Source of the DNA: CAJQPP01 sp041747075
Lineage (GTDB): Bacteria; Planctomycetota; Planctomycetia; Pirellulales; Pirellulaceae
Assembly: GCA_041747075.1 (NCBI GenBank)
Contig: JBGTFW010000077.1
Span: forward strand, 1-24,729
Length of the DNA: 24,729 nt
Direction of reading: 5' to 3'
The notes under the pieces were generated by a model that was not told the DNA's origin, made no database searches, and was given only the letters and a program-made list of their open reading frames with translations. This document shows positions 1 to 6,535 of the stretch, in pieces. Each line of letters starts with the position of its first letter. The stretch's first letter is position 1. The translations under genes and the position numbers were made by a program.

Positions 1-667
1 CCAGTCATTACGACGACTGCTGCGGCAATATCTCGGGTGCCGAAAGACCACTTTGGCGATGGCTCGATCACGGTCGCCGATGCCGGGGGACGAACCGTCT
101 ATCAGGCGCAGGTGCGCGACTTTGACTTCGATGCGGGTGACTACACCAACCCGTCGGCAACCGAAACGGCCGGCGAGACGATCAGTAAATACCTGGACGA
201 TGGACGGGTCCAGCACACGACGCGGTGGAAATCGGCGCGCGGCGCGATCGATCCGCACAACCCGCCGATCGCCGGAGTCGGCGGTGTGCCGACCGCCGAC
301 GGCGTGACGAACCAGTACGTCTACTTCGAGGAGATCGCCGGTACCGCTTCGCGCGCGATCACCCGTCTGGGGGGCGGCAGCGGGACGATCAACATCAACG
401 CGGCGATTACGAAGCTCGGCGAACGTGGCGCAAGCTTCCAGCTTGCGGTTATCGCGGGGTCAGCGTTCATGGCAAGCAAGGATGCTTGCCCCACGACCGC
501 GCGACCGTCGCCATCGCGCCCGACGAGAAGACGTACCAGGCGTCGATCATCGACGGGGCCGGTTGAACGGTCATGAACGCTGTGATGAGCGGCCCGGCGG
601 CGACGACCCCGAACCAGCTTCTGGACTGGACCTGTACGCAGTACGACCAGACGTATGCGCTCAGTGG
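1..667 (+). pseudogene. RHS/YD-repeat protein, broken fragment (left part)
   Basis: This is RHS/YD-repeat-like protein sequence that enters from the left edge and is no longer one frame. The first frame reads phrases such as DAGGRTVYQAQ and SKYLDDGRVQHTTRW as far as about base 427. The reading then resumes two frames over from about 500 with ATVAIAPDEKTYQASIIDGAG, is cut by an in-frame TGA at 564-566 exactly where an Arg codon (CGA) would restore the usual 'GAGRTV', and continues TVMNAVMSGPAATTPNQLLDW to about 667. The frame change coincides with a palindromic repeat at 430-490. A further shift near base 40 is possible, because another frame reads YDDCCGN there. RHS proteins are large secreted or toxin-carrying wall proteins; this one cannot make a full product. 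I am fairly sure of the family and of its decay, but not of the exact right boundary. Confidence 0.65.
430..490. repeat. Double palindrome inserted in the RHS fragment
   Basis: There are two short hairpins in series. GCAAGC-ttcca-GCTTGC lies at 430-446, and GGCAAGC-aaggat-GCTTGCC at 471-490, followed by CCCAC. The same design (GGCAAGC, five-base loop, GCTTGCC) occurs twice at 23396-23446. The RHS frame is good on both sides and is shifted across this block, so the repeat looks inserted into coding sequence. Confidence 0.6.
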
Positions 668-832
668 CTACGCCACCGTCAGCCGCACCAATTCGGTCAA
701 TGCGTCCAACAAGTGGACCAGTTCGCTCCATTCCTTCGGAAGAACCGACTCATTGCTGAGCGTGTCGACCTGTTGGCGCGTGACCTTGAAAGGCTGCACG
801 CGACCATCCTCGACCCCAAAAAAGTACAATGT
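668..832 (-). other. Possible short peptide frame carried by the inverted repeat
   Basis: On the minus strand one frame reads LYFFGVEDGRVQPFKVTR, then QQVDTLSNESVLPKEW, then SELVHLLDALTELVRLTVA, and stops at 668-670. The right-hand copy (plus strand, from 4110) has the same frame with three extra codons, and loses similarity after PKEW. The 9-base length difference keeps the frame, and the left peptide ends in a regular leucine-rich amphipathic stretch. I see no ATG or Shine-Dalgarno sequence at its start, so it is either the tail of a lost gene or chance. I do not recognise the family. The plus-strand RHS reading overlaps its last part, so at most one of them is real there. Confidence 0.3.
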
Positions 833-840
833 CCCCCTTT
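727..840 (-). repeat. Long inverted repeat, left copy (114 bp)
   Basis: This is the reverse complement of 4099-4221. Aligned by eye, the copies differ by about three substitutions and one 9-base gap, so they are roughly 97% identical. The inner edge holds the phrase GGGGACATTGTACTTTTTT on the minus strand, next to purine/pyrimidine-rich tracts. Read on the minus strand, the repeat has an open frame (LYFFGVEDGRVQ and onward), described in a separate entry. The copy separates RHS sequence on its left from a CBS-transporter fragment on its right. Confidence 0.8.
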
Positions 841-854
841 CCCTTTCCTTTCCC

Positions 855-1094
855 TTTCTCGCAGATCGGATACCGCGTGTGTTTCTTTTGCTTCACGATC
901 GGCAAGCACTCGGCGAGCGGCTGGTTGACGGTGAAGTAGACAACGTTGCTTCGCGGAACCATCACCCGCCGGCAGATCAGATCGTCGGACTCGAAAACGG
1001 CGCTGATCAGGTGATGACGAGTGCAAACTCCGCTGCCACGACGAAGCGTGCGAACTTCGAGACTTCGAATCTCGGTCATGTCGCGCGAGAAAAA
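855..1094 (-). pseudogene. CNNM/CorC-type CBS-domain transporter, middle fragment
   Basis: A minus-strand frame reads FSRDMTEIRSLEVRTL, RRGSGVCTRHHLISAVFE, SDDLICRRVMVPRSNVVYF, TVNQPLAECLPIVKQKKHTRY, PICEK. This matches the linker and first CBS motif of the CorC/HlyC/CNNM family, where 'vMvPR.dv' and 'sRyPvc' are hallmarks. The membrane (DUF21) domain that should precede it is absent, and the frame runs into the repeat after PICEK, before the usual 'D.viGivh.kDl'. It faces away from nhaA. A separate C-terminal piece of the same family lies at 3700-3924. The assignment rests on motif recognition only. Confidence 0.6.
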
Positions 1095-1181
1095 AACTGC
1101 TAGGTTTACCGATGCAAGCAACAACTCGGTTACTCGCCGGTTTCGGACTGGGACATTTCGAGAGATATTCGGTAGAAAGAC

Positions 1182-2558
1182 ATGCCTCAAGATAATTCGC
1201 GCGATTACAACTCGTCAACCGATCGACTGGCAGCGCCGATCGAGAAAATCCTTGGGCCGTTTCAGCGATTCCTTCGGGCGCAGGCCACGAGTGGGATTCT
1301 GCTGCTTGGAGTCACGGTCGTCGCCCTTGTTTGGGCCAACTCGTCATGGGCGGAAAGCTACCACGATCTGTGGCATCTCAAGCTGAAGATCGACCTGGCA
1401 GGATTGTCTATTTCGGAATCGCTTCATTGGTGGATTAACGACGCGTTGATGGCCGCATTCTTTTTTCTGGTCGGTTTGGAAATCAAGCGCGAGATCCTTG
1501 TGGGCGAGTTGTCGTCTCCCAACAAAGCCGCCTTGCCCCTTGCGGCGGCGATCGGTGGGATGATTGTCCCTGCGGTCCTATTCTCCGTTTTCAATTTTGG
1601 GGGAGAGGGACAACGCGGCTGGGGTGTGCCGATGGCCACAGATATCGCCTTCGCGATTGGCGTGCTTGCTCTGTTGGGCGATCGCGTCCCATTGTCCGCG
1701 AAGGTGTTTCTTACGGCGCTCGCCATCGTCGATGACATCGGCGCCTCGATGGTCATCGCGCTGTTTTACACCGATGACTTGTCATGGTGGAGCCTGGCTG
1801 TCGCCGGCTGTTTTTTCCTTGTCATGCTGATAGCAAATCGAGCGGGTGTTCGCAGTCCGCTCGCGTTCTTCCTGCTCGGACTGGGCGTGTGGTTTGGTTT
1901 CCTTAAATCGGGTGTGCATCCCACGCTATCCGGCATCATTGGCGCCATGGCAATTCCAGCGAGAGTGCGAATTAACGCCGCGCAATTCTTGCGGCAAAGC
2001 CGCGATTCAATCGAGGTGTTCGAGCAGGCCGGACTGACCGGAGACAACGTTCTTACTAGCCCGCGTCAGCGCGGCGCTCTACATTCCTTGGCGACGGCGG
2101 TTCATCACGCGGAAACACCGCTTCAACGCCTGGAACACGTCATGCATCCCTGGGTGCTGTTCGTGATCATGCCGCTATTTGCACTTGCCAATGCGGGAGT
2201 CAGCCTCAGTGGCGACCTCGCGTCTGCCTTTATAGACCCCGTGGCGTTGGGCATTATTGCCGGGCTAGTGCTGGGGAAGCCGATCGGGATCGTCGGCTTT
2301 TCCTGGTTGGCAGTCCGCGTGGGTGTGGCGACTCTTCCAAGTGGCGTTTCATGGCGCTGGATCACGGGCCTGGCTTGTCTGGCTGGCATCGGTTTTACCA
2401 TGTCGCTTTTTATCGCCGGACTTGCGTTTGCTGATGAGGCCCAACTGAAGACAGCCAAACTGGCAATCCTAGCTGCTTCCCTCATTGCTGGAGCTGGCGG
2501 GTGGCTCATGCTACGTCAACTTACAAGGCGCGGCGAAGATCGGACGACTGGACCGTAA
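1182..2558 (+). CDS. nhaA: Na+/H+ antiporter NhaA
   Basis: This is an inner-membrane antiporter that exports Na+ (or Li+) in exchange for protons, for pH and sodium homeostasis. The product is 458 residues, longer than the ~390 of the E. coli protein because of an N-terminal lead and a hydrophilic loop at about residues 265-315. Diagnostic sites are intact: ATDIAFAIG with Asp154, and ALAIVDDIGA with the ion-binding pair Asp184-Asp185, together with FLVGLEIKREILVGEL. About a dozen hydrophobic segments are visible. The start at 1182 follows a weak purine tract (GTAGAAAG). One base separates its stop from the next ATG, so it forms an operon with the Ca2+/Na+ exchanger. The gene lies between pieces of broken genes, so it may be acquired cargo. 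By eye its codons use more T in third positions than the flanking core genes, which was not measured. Confidence 0.93.
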   Translation: MPQDNSRDYNSSTDRLAAPIEKILGPFQRFLRAQATSGILLLGVTVVALVWANSSWAESYHDLWHLKLKIDLAGLSISESLHWWINDALMAAFFFLVGLEIKREILVGELSSPNKAALPLAAAIGGMIVPAVLFSVFNFGGEGQRGWGVPMATDIAFAIGVLALLGDRVPLSAKVFLTALAIVDDIGASMVIALFYTDDLSWWSLAVAGCFFLVMLIANRAGVRSPLAFFLLGLGVWFGFLKSGVHPTLSGIIGAMAIPARVRINAAQFLRQSRDSIEVFEQAGLTGDNVLTSPRQRGALHSLATAVHHAETPLQRLEHVMHPWVLFVIMPLFALANAGVSLSGDLASAFIDPVALGIIAGLVLGKPIGIVGFSWLAVRVGVATLPSGVSWRWITGLACLAGIGFTMSLFIAGLAFADEAQLKTAKLAILAASLIAGAGGWLMLRQLTRRGEDRTTGP

Positions 2559-2559
2559 T

Positions 2560-3663
2560 ATGGACGTGTGGCTTTCGCCAGTTTTGAGGATTATCTTCGG
2601 ACTGGTTTCGCTTATCGCGGGCGGTGAACTGTTGGTGCGGGGAGCGTCGAGGTTGGCGGCGGCGATGAAGATCTCGCCCTTGGTGATCGGACTGACCGTG
2701 GTCGCCTTTGGAACGAGTTCGCCGGAATTGGCGGTTTCCGTCCAGTCGGCCTGGGCCGGCAACGCGGACATTGCCGTGGGCAACGTAGTTGGCAGCAACA
2801 TCTTCAACGTGCTTTTCATCTTGGGACTCTCCGCATTGATTGTGCCGTTGGTTGTCTCCAGCCGTCTCATTCGCTGGGACGTGCCGCTGATGATCGTGGC
2901 GTCGGTGCTACTGTTGCTGCTTGGCTTGGACGGCCTCATCGGCAGGCTGGATGGCTTGCTATTGTTTAGCGGTCTGCTGGCATACACGTTCTGGTGCGTG
3001 CGTCAAAGCCGTCGCGAGAGTCGCGAAGTCAAAGCCGAGTTCGCTCAAGAGATACCGGTATCCAAAGCAAGCCGCACAGCACTTCTTGTTCAGATCGGGT
3101 TCATTATTGGCGGGCTAGTCATGCTGGGTCTGGGATCGCGTTGGTTGGTTGGTGGTTCCGTATTCATCGCATCTCGGTTGGGAGTGAGCGAGTTAATCAT
3201 CGGCTTGACGATCATTGCGGCGGGCACATCGCTGCCGGAGGTCGTCACGTCGATCATGGCGGCCTGGCGTGGCGAGCGGGACATCGCGGTCGGCAACGTG
3301 GTTGGTAGTAATCTATTCAACATCCTCTGCGTGCTCGGTCTGGCCGGTGCGATCGCCCCCAATGGCCTCGCCATTTCCCCTGCGGCTTTGCAATTCGACA
3401 TCCCCGTGATGATTGCCGTGGCCGTCGGCTGCCTGCCGATATTCTTCACCGGCAACGTGATCGCTCGCTGGGAAGGCGGCCTGTTCTTTGGGTACTACAT
3501 CGCCTACACGACGTATCTGGTTCTGGCCGTCACCCAGGCCACGATCACGCGCACCTTTGGCACGATCATGATTGCCTTCGTGATTCCGCTGACGGTGATC
3601 ACGTTGTTCATCTGCGTTTTTCGTGCCGCCCGTGATCGAGCGAAAAAGCCAAATACCGTATGA
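2560..3663 (+). CDS. Calcium/sodium antiporter, CaCA family (YrbG-like)
   Basis: This is a predicted inner-membrane cation exchanger of 367 residues, a normal length for the YrbG/CaCA family. The two diagnostic alpha repeats are both present: GLTVVAFGTSSPEL and GNVVGSNIFNVLF in the first half, and GLTIIAAGTSLPEV and GNVVGSNLFNILC in the second, with the ion-coordinating Glu in each (SSPE, SLPE). Around ten membrane segments surround a charged central loop (RQSRRESREVKAEF). I chose ATG 2560, one base after the nhaA stop, because the upstream in-frame ATG at 2485 lies inside nhaA and would add 25 non-conserved residues. Pairing with nhaA suggests a two-pump unit for Na+ and Ca2+ handling. Substrate choice within the family cannot be read from sequence. 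Confidence 0.9.
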   Translation: MDVWLSPVLRIIFGLVSLIAGGELLVRGASRLAAAMKISPLVIGLTVVAFGTSSPELAVSVQSAWAGNADIAVGNVVGSNIFNVLFILGLSALIVPLVVSSRLIRWDVPLMIVASVLLLLLGLDGLIGRLDGLLLFSGLLAYTFWCVRQSRRESREVKAEFAQEIPVSKASRTALLVQIGFIIGGLVMLGLGSRWLVGGSVFIASRLGVSELIIGLTIIAAGTSLPEVVTSIMAAWRGERDIAVGNVVGSNLFNILCVLGLAGAIAPNGLAISPAALQFDIPVMIAVAVGCLPIFFTGNVIARWEGGLFFGYYIAYTTYLVLAVTQATITRTFGTIMIAFVIPLTVITLFICVFRAARDRAKKPNTV

Positions 3664-3699
3664 AAGCCGGTGAGCTGATTTTGATAGAAAGGACGCATC

Positions 3700-3924
3700 T
3701 CATGCATCCGCGCTCTTTTTCTTGTCGTCATTGTCAGACGCGGACTCGCCTTGGTTCCGTTCACGCTTCCGGCGCTGAGCCACTTCCTGCATGTCTACGG
3801 CGGAATCGACTTCGTCCACGATTTCCTCGCCGAGTATCGACTCGATCACGTCTTCCAACGTGACGATGCCGGTAATGTCGTCGTATGTCATTGGGCGCTT
3901 TAAAACCAGCCAGTGCTGGGCGCT
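3700..3924 (-). pseudogene. CNNM/CorC-type CBS-domain transporter, C-terminal fragment
   Basis: A minus-strand frame reads QHWLVLKRPMTYDDITG, IVTLEDVIESILGEEIVDEVD and a charged tail ending KKKSADA with a TGA at 3700-3702. 'GIVTLEDVIE..LGEEIVDE' is the end of the second CBS motif in CNNM/CorC/HlyC proteins. Upstream the frame stops at 3925-3927, in a run of short repeats, so the membrane domain and the first CBS motif are gone. It converges on the exchanger gene. It does not overlap in content with the fragment at 855-1094, so the two could be parts of one original gene, although their present order on the minus strand is reversed. Confidence 0.65.
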
Positions 3925-3941
3925 TCAAACCCAGCCATTTT
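3892..3941. repeat. 25-bp imperfect tandem repeat
   Basis: TGGGCGCTTTAAAACCAGCC at 3892 is followed 25 bases later by TGGGCGCTTCAAACCCAGCC at 3917. The first unit overlaps the start of the CBS-domain fragment, so the duplication probably arose inside that gene. The motif AAAACCAGCCA (3902-3912) is also the reverse complement of TGGCTGGTTTT at 4006-4016. Confidence 0.6.
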
Positions 3942-3992
3942 TGACGGGTTTAGTTGATAGTTTGGTTATCTGTTTATTTTTCGGCAGCCGAC

Positions 3993-4075
3993 CCGGTGGG
4001 CGCTTTGGCTGGTTTTGAACTTTCCCGCTTTTTCCTGGGGCCGGTGGGCGCTTTATTGTCGGTGGCTGGTTTTGG
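3993..4075. repeat. 48-bp spaced direct repeat CCGGTGGGCGCTTT
   Basis: CCGGTGGGCGCTTT occurs at 3993 and again at 4041. Each copy is followed, directly or after a short gap, by GGCTGGTTTTG. The element shares its GGGCGCTTT and CTGGTTTT parts with the tandem repeat at 3892-3941. A further direct repeat, GTGGAAAAGGGGGACA at 4077-4092 and 4094-4109, leads into the long inverted repeat. I see no gene in this stretch. Confidence 0.5.
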
Positions 4076-4098
4076 AGTGGAAAAGGGGGACAAGTGGA

Positions 4099-4221
4099 AA
4101 AGGGGGACATTGTACTTTTTTGGGGTCGAGGATGGTCGCGTGCAGCTTTTCAAGCCCTTCACGGTCACGCGCGAACAGGTCGACACGCTCAGCAATGAGT
4201 CGGTTCCTCCGAAGGAATGGA
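4099..4221 (+). repeat. Long inverted repeat, right copy (123 bp)
   Basis: This is the inverted partner of 727-840, about 97% identical by eye, with nine extra bases. The plus strand has the frame LYFFGVEDGRVQLFKPFTV, then TREQVDTLSNESVPPKEW. Similarity ends at GGAATGGA, and the sequence then passes into a GCGCAGAG-type block. Together the two copies bracket about 3.3 kb holding the nhaA operon and the CBS-transporter fragments. Confidence 0.8.
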
Positions 4222-4296
4222 ACGCGGAGACAGGGAGACGCGACGGCGCAGAGGGTCGTTTTCCCCGCGTCTTTGCGTCGCTGCGACTCTGCGTCA
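4222..4296. repeat. Imperfect palindromic 'CTCTGCGTC' type repeat
   Basis: Purine-rich phrases (ACGCGGAGACAGGGAGACGC, GGCGCAGAG) in the left half mirror CCGCGTCTTTGCGTC and CTCTGCGTC in the right half, so the block can fold on itself. Similar 'ctctgcgtctttgcgt' strings are common dispersed intergenic repeats in several bacterial phyla. No frame here looks coding. Confidence 0.4.
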
Positions 4297-4337
4297 ATTT
4301 TCAAAGGACGAATGTCGCCATCGACCCAAACCGAAAC

Positions 4338-4377
4338 TCTCCGCGAGTTCCGCTACGTCTCCGCGAGTTCCGCTACG
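4338..4377. repeat. Perfect 20-bp tandem duplication
   Basis: TCTCCGCGAGTTCCGCTACG occurs twice head to tail (4338-4357 and 4358-4377). Twenty bases is not a multiple of three, so any reading frame through it is shifted. It sits just before the right-hand RHS fragment. Confidence 0.85.
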
Positions 4378-4586
4378 ACTGAAAGCAAAACGACGACTTA
4401 CGCATATGACGTGATGGACAGAAAGACCTCCACAACGTACCCCGACGGGAGCGTGACGGCGATCGACTACGATCCGTCGGGAACATTCCCCACCGGGGCC
4501 ACGGCGCACAAGGTCACCTTCGAATCGGCAAGAGCCACACGTCGATCACCAGTTTCGACGGAACGCTCGACAAGATCGAGTACCGG
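4378..4586 (+). pseudogene. RHS/YD-repeat protein, broken fragment (right part)
   Basis: The frame reads TESKTTTYAYDVMDRKTSTT, YPDGSVTAIDYDPSG, which is a textbook RHS/YD repeat (TYAYDVMDRKTST.YPDG). The reading moves to another frame at about 4525 and goes on GKSHTSITSFDGTLDKIEYR. There is no start codon, and the sequence passes straight into a transposase tail. It is on the same strand as the fragment at 1-667 and could be a later part of the same gene, split by the island between them. Confidence 0.7.
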
Positions 4587-4679
4587 TATGAACCTCGCGT
4601 CCGGAAGCGCCGACCGAAGAACTACCAATTGATGTCTGAACCCCGATGGAAACTCAAGCAACAGCTTGCCGCACAATGA
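4587..4679 (+). pseudogene. IS4-type transposase, C-terminal remnant
   Basis: Directly fused in frame to the RHS fragment is YEPRVRKRRPKNYQL, MSEPRWKLKQQLAAQ and a TGA at 4677-4679. 'EPR..KRRPK.y.LM..PR...K' resembles the extreme C-terminus of IS4-family DDE transposases that are abundant in planctomycetes. No DDE core is present in the window, so this is an insertion-sequence scar about 30 codons long. The identification relies on a short motif recalled from the family. Confidence 0.5.
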
Positions 4680-4992
4680 CTTAGGGAGATTCCAATGCCA
4701 TTCTACAATGCCCCCTTTTTGCCCAACCCGCCACTTCGTGGCTCTTGTAACTCCTTTGGCAGCAAGGGTTTATCTCGCGACACCGGCGCTCCACTTCCCG
4801 ACGCCCGAGAGGGTGTTAGAATCCTTCGTTTCCACGAAAGCCGGATTCACCCTGGAAAGAATATGCCGACCTGAAGCGATTTTGTTCTCGCGTGGAATTT
4901 TAGTTGCAGGATTTTTGCCTTTGTCGCGGTTGTTGAAGTAGTTCCGCCCTGGCTTCTCATTTGTCGTTTGTCTGAACGGTCACGATCGACCC
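4680..4992. other. Non-coding stretch between the island and rpe
   Basis: This stretch has no convincing coding frame. It opens with CCATTCTACAATGCCCCCTT, which resembles the edge sequence of mobile debris, and becomes less GC-rich towards rpe. The rpe promoter should lie here, but I see no box pair I would defend. Confidence 0.5.
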
Positions 4993-5727
4993 ATGTCCCG
5001 AAGAGATAACATTCTGGCCTTGCGCCCCGGTAATGGAGCGGCCAGTCCGGCCGGCGATGCCGCGGCGGTCATCCTGCCGTCGATGTTGCTGTGTGATTTC
5101 ACCGATTTGCGAGCCGAGACGCGGGCGCTCGAGTCGGCGGGCTTTCGCGCGCTGCACCTTGACGTCATGGATGGCGTTTTCGTGCCGAACTTCTCCTACG
5201 GGATGACACTCGTCCGCGCCGTTCGCGACGCGACGGATTTGCCGCTTGATGTTCACCTGATGATGGTCAATCCACAAAACTGGATTCGCGAGTTTTTTGA
5301 TGCGGGGGCCGACTCGCTGACTTTTCATATCGAGGCGGTCGACGACGCCCGCGAGGCCATTGATGAAATCCATTCGCTGGGAATGGCGGCGGGTGTCGCC
5401 CTTGACCGGGATACTCCTGCATCGCGAATCGAACCCGTTGCCGAACTCTGCGACATCGTGCTGGTAATGACGATCAAGGCCGGTTTCGGCGGCCAGCAAT
5501 TCATGCCCGAGTTGCTGGACAAGCTGCCTGAAATTCGGCGGATGGCCGGAGAGGGTCCGGTCCTCCAGGTCGACGGGGGCGTCAACCGGGATTCCATCGA
5601 GGCGTGTGTGCAGTCGGGTGCCCAGTGGCTGGTCGCCGGTTCGGCAATTTTTCAGTCAGAGAATTACAACAAGACTCACGACGAGTTACTGGAGTTGGCT
5701 TGTGTTGCTTCAAAGTCCCGTTTCTGA
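4993..5727 (+). CDS. rpe: Ribulose-phosphate 3-epimerase
   Basis: This cytosolic TIM-barrel enzyme interconverts ribulose 5-phosphate and xylulose 5-phosphate in the pentose phosphate pathway. The product is 244 residues, about 20 longer than usual because of an N-terminal lead before ILPSMLLCDF. Metal ligands are in place: His55 and Asp57 in LHLDVMDG, His88 in DVHLMM, and Asp194 in QVDGGVN. Phosphate-binding GFGGQQF and AGSAIF are present. The loop that usually reads MSVNPGFGGQ is MTIKAGFGGQ here, a change outside the metal site. Another start downstream is possible because no clear Shine-Dalgarno sequence precedes 4993. It is followed after 13 bases by the phosphatase-like gene. Confidence 0.93.
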   Translation: MSRRDNILALRPGNGAASPAGDAAAVILPSMLLCDFTDLRAETRALESAGFRALHLDVMDGVFVPNFSYGMTLVRAVRDATDLPLDVHLMMVNPQNWIREFFDAGADSLTFHIEAVDDAREAIDEIHSLGMAAGVALDRDTPASRIEPVAELCDIVLVMTIKAGFGGQQFMPELLDKLPEIRRMAGEGPVLQVDGGVNRDSIEACVQSGAQWLVAGSAIFQSENYNKTHDELLELACVASKSRF

Positions 5728-5740
5728 ATTGACCAAACGC

Positions 5741-6310
5741 ATGTCGGGTTTACGAGTCATTCTGATCTTGCCAGGCGCTACCGATCTCGACGTCCAGGGG
5801 CGGATCAAGGGGTCGCTCGACGTTCCGCTCAACCAGGAAGGCAACGAGCAGGCGCGACGGTTCGCCGCTGAACTTGGCGATGTGCCGATCGATGTCATCT
5901 ATAGTTCGCCATGCCTTGCCGCGCGCCAGACGGCTGAGTTGCTCGCCGGCGAGGATGGGAAAGTCCGTATCCACGAGGAACTCAGAAACCTCGATCGCGG
6001 CCTCTGGCACGGCAAACGAGTCGAAGAGTTGCGCGAGTCGCAACCCCGCCTCTATCGCCAATGGCAAGAGCATCCCGAAACGGTCTGTCCGCCCGGTGGC
6101 GAAACGCTTGCCGACGCGGGGCACCGGATTGCCCGAATCGTCGGCCGCATCAGCAAAAAGCACCGGCAGGGAACGATTGCCGTGGTCATTCCCGAACCGG
6201 CGGCCAGCGTGCTCCGGCATCAATTGTCTCCATTGAGTGAGTTGGGGAACCTCTGGCAAGCTGAATGCCGCTGCGGTCAATGGGAGTCGATCGAGTTGAG
6301 TCGCCCGTAG
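5741..6310 (+). CDS. Histidine-phosphatase-fold protein lacking catalytic residues
   Basis: The 189-residue product follows the layout of the histidine phosphatase (phosphoglycerate mutase-like) superfamily: GRIKGSLDVPLNQEG, VIYSSPCLAARQTAELLA, a GGETLADAGHRI segment, and a final strand plus helix. The active site is lost. The RHG signature is LPG (residues 10-12, ILPGATD), the acid in 'LRE..G' is Asn83 (LRNLDRG), and the second catalytic His is replaced by Pro-Glu-Pro (VVIPEPAAS, 151-153). Only the Arg of ARQTA (Arg62) remains. The frame is clean, so it is not decayed. I chose ATG 5741, which places the fold's first strand at once after the start; longer in-frame starts lie inside rpe. It sits 13 bases after rpe and is probably co-transcribed. 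A ligand-binding or regulatory role is inference. Confidence 0.8.
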   Translation: MSGLRVILILPGATDLDVQGRIKGSLDVPLNQEGNEQARRFAAELGDVPIDVIYSSPCLAARQTAELLAGEDGKVRIHEELRNLDRGLWHGKRVEELRESQPRLYRQWQEHPETVCPPGGETLADAGHRIARIVGRISKKHRQGTIAVVIPEPAASVLRHQLSPLSELGNLWQAECRCGQWESIELSRP

Positions 6311-6385
6311 TGAGCGTTCCCGACGTGGGTTGGGACTACTGGGTACCGGGTACCGGGTCGCGGGCGTTTCTCGAAACTGCCAATC

Positions 6386-6415
6386 TTGATGAATGGCAGG
6401 CCGACGTGCCACAAT
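6386..6415 (+). promoter_or_regulatory. Candidate sigma-70-like promoter upstream of accD
   Basis: TTGATG at 6386-6391 and CACAAT at 6410-6415 are 18 bases apart, about 120 bases before the accD start, in the only gap between the phosphatase-like gene and accD. Planctomycete promoters are poorly known, so this is only a guess from the E. coli consensus. Confidence 0.2.
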
Positions 6416-6535
6416 GGAAACCGCGCCGCATCCCGCGGACCGTTTGCGGTTTAGCTCACGTTCCTTCGCGGAAAAAAAACCGGACGCAAGTGCGTTGCGG
6501 CGGATACGACCTCAGAACCCGGAAACCCTTTTCCC

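Noticed and set aside
573..1103. 176-codon plus-strand frame as a gene
   Set aside because: It joins the RHS tail, the inverted repeat and the antisense of a CBS-domain fragment; no single family fits it.
6339..6362. Short GGGTACC repeats before accD
   Set aside because: Too short and too few to be distinguished from chance in high-GC sequence.
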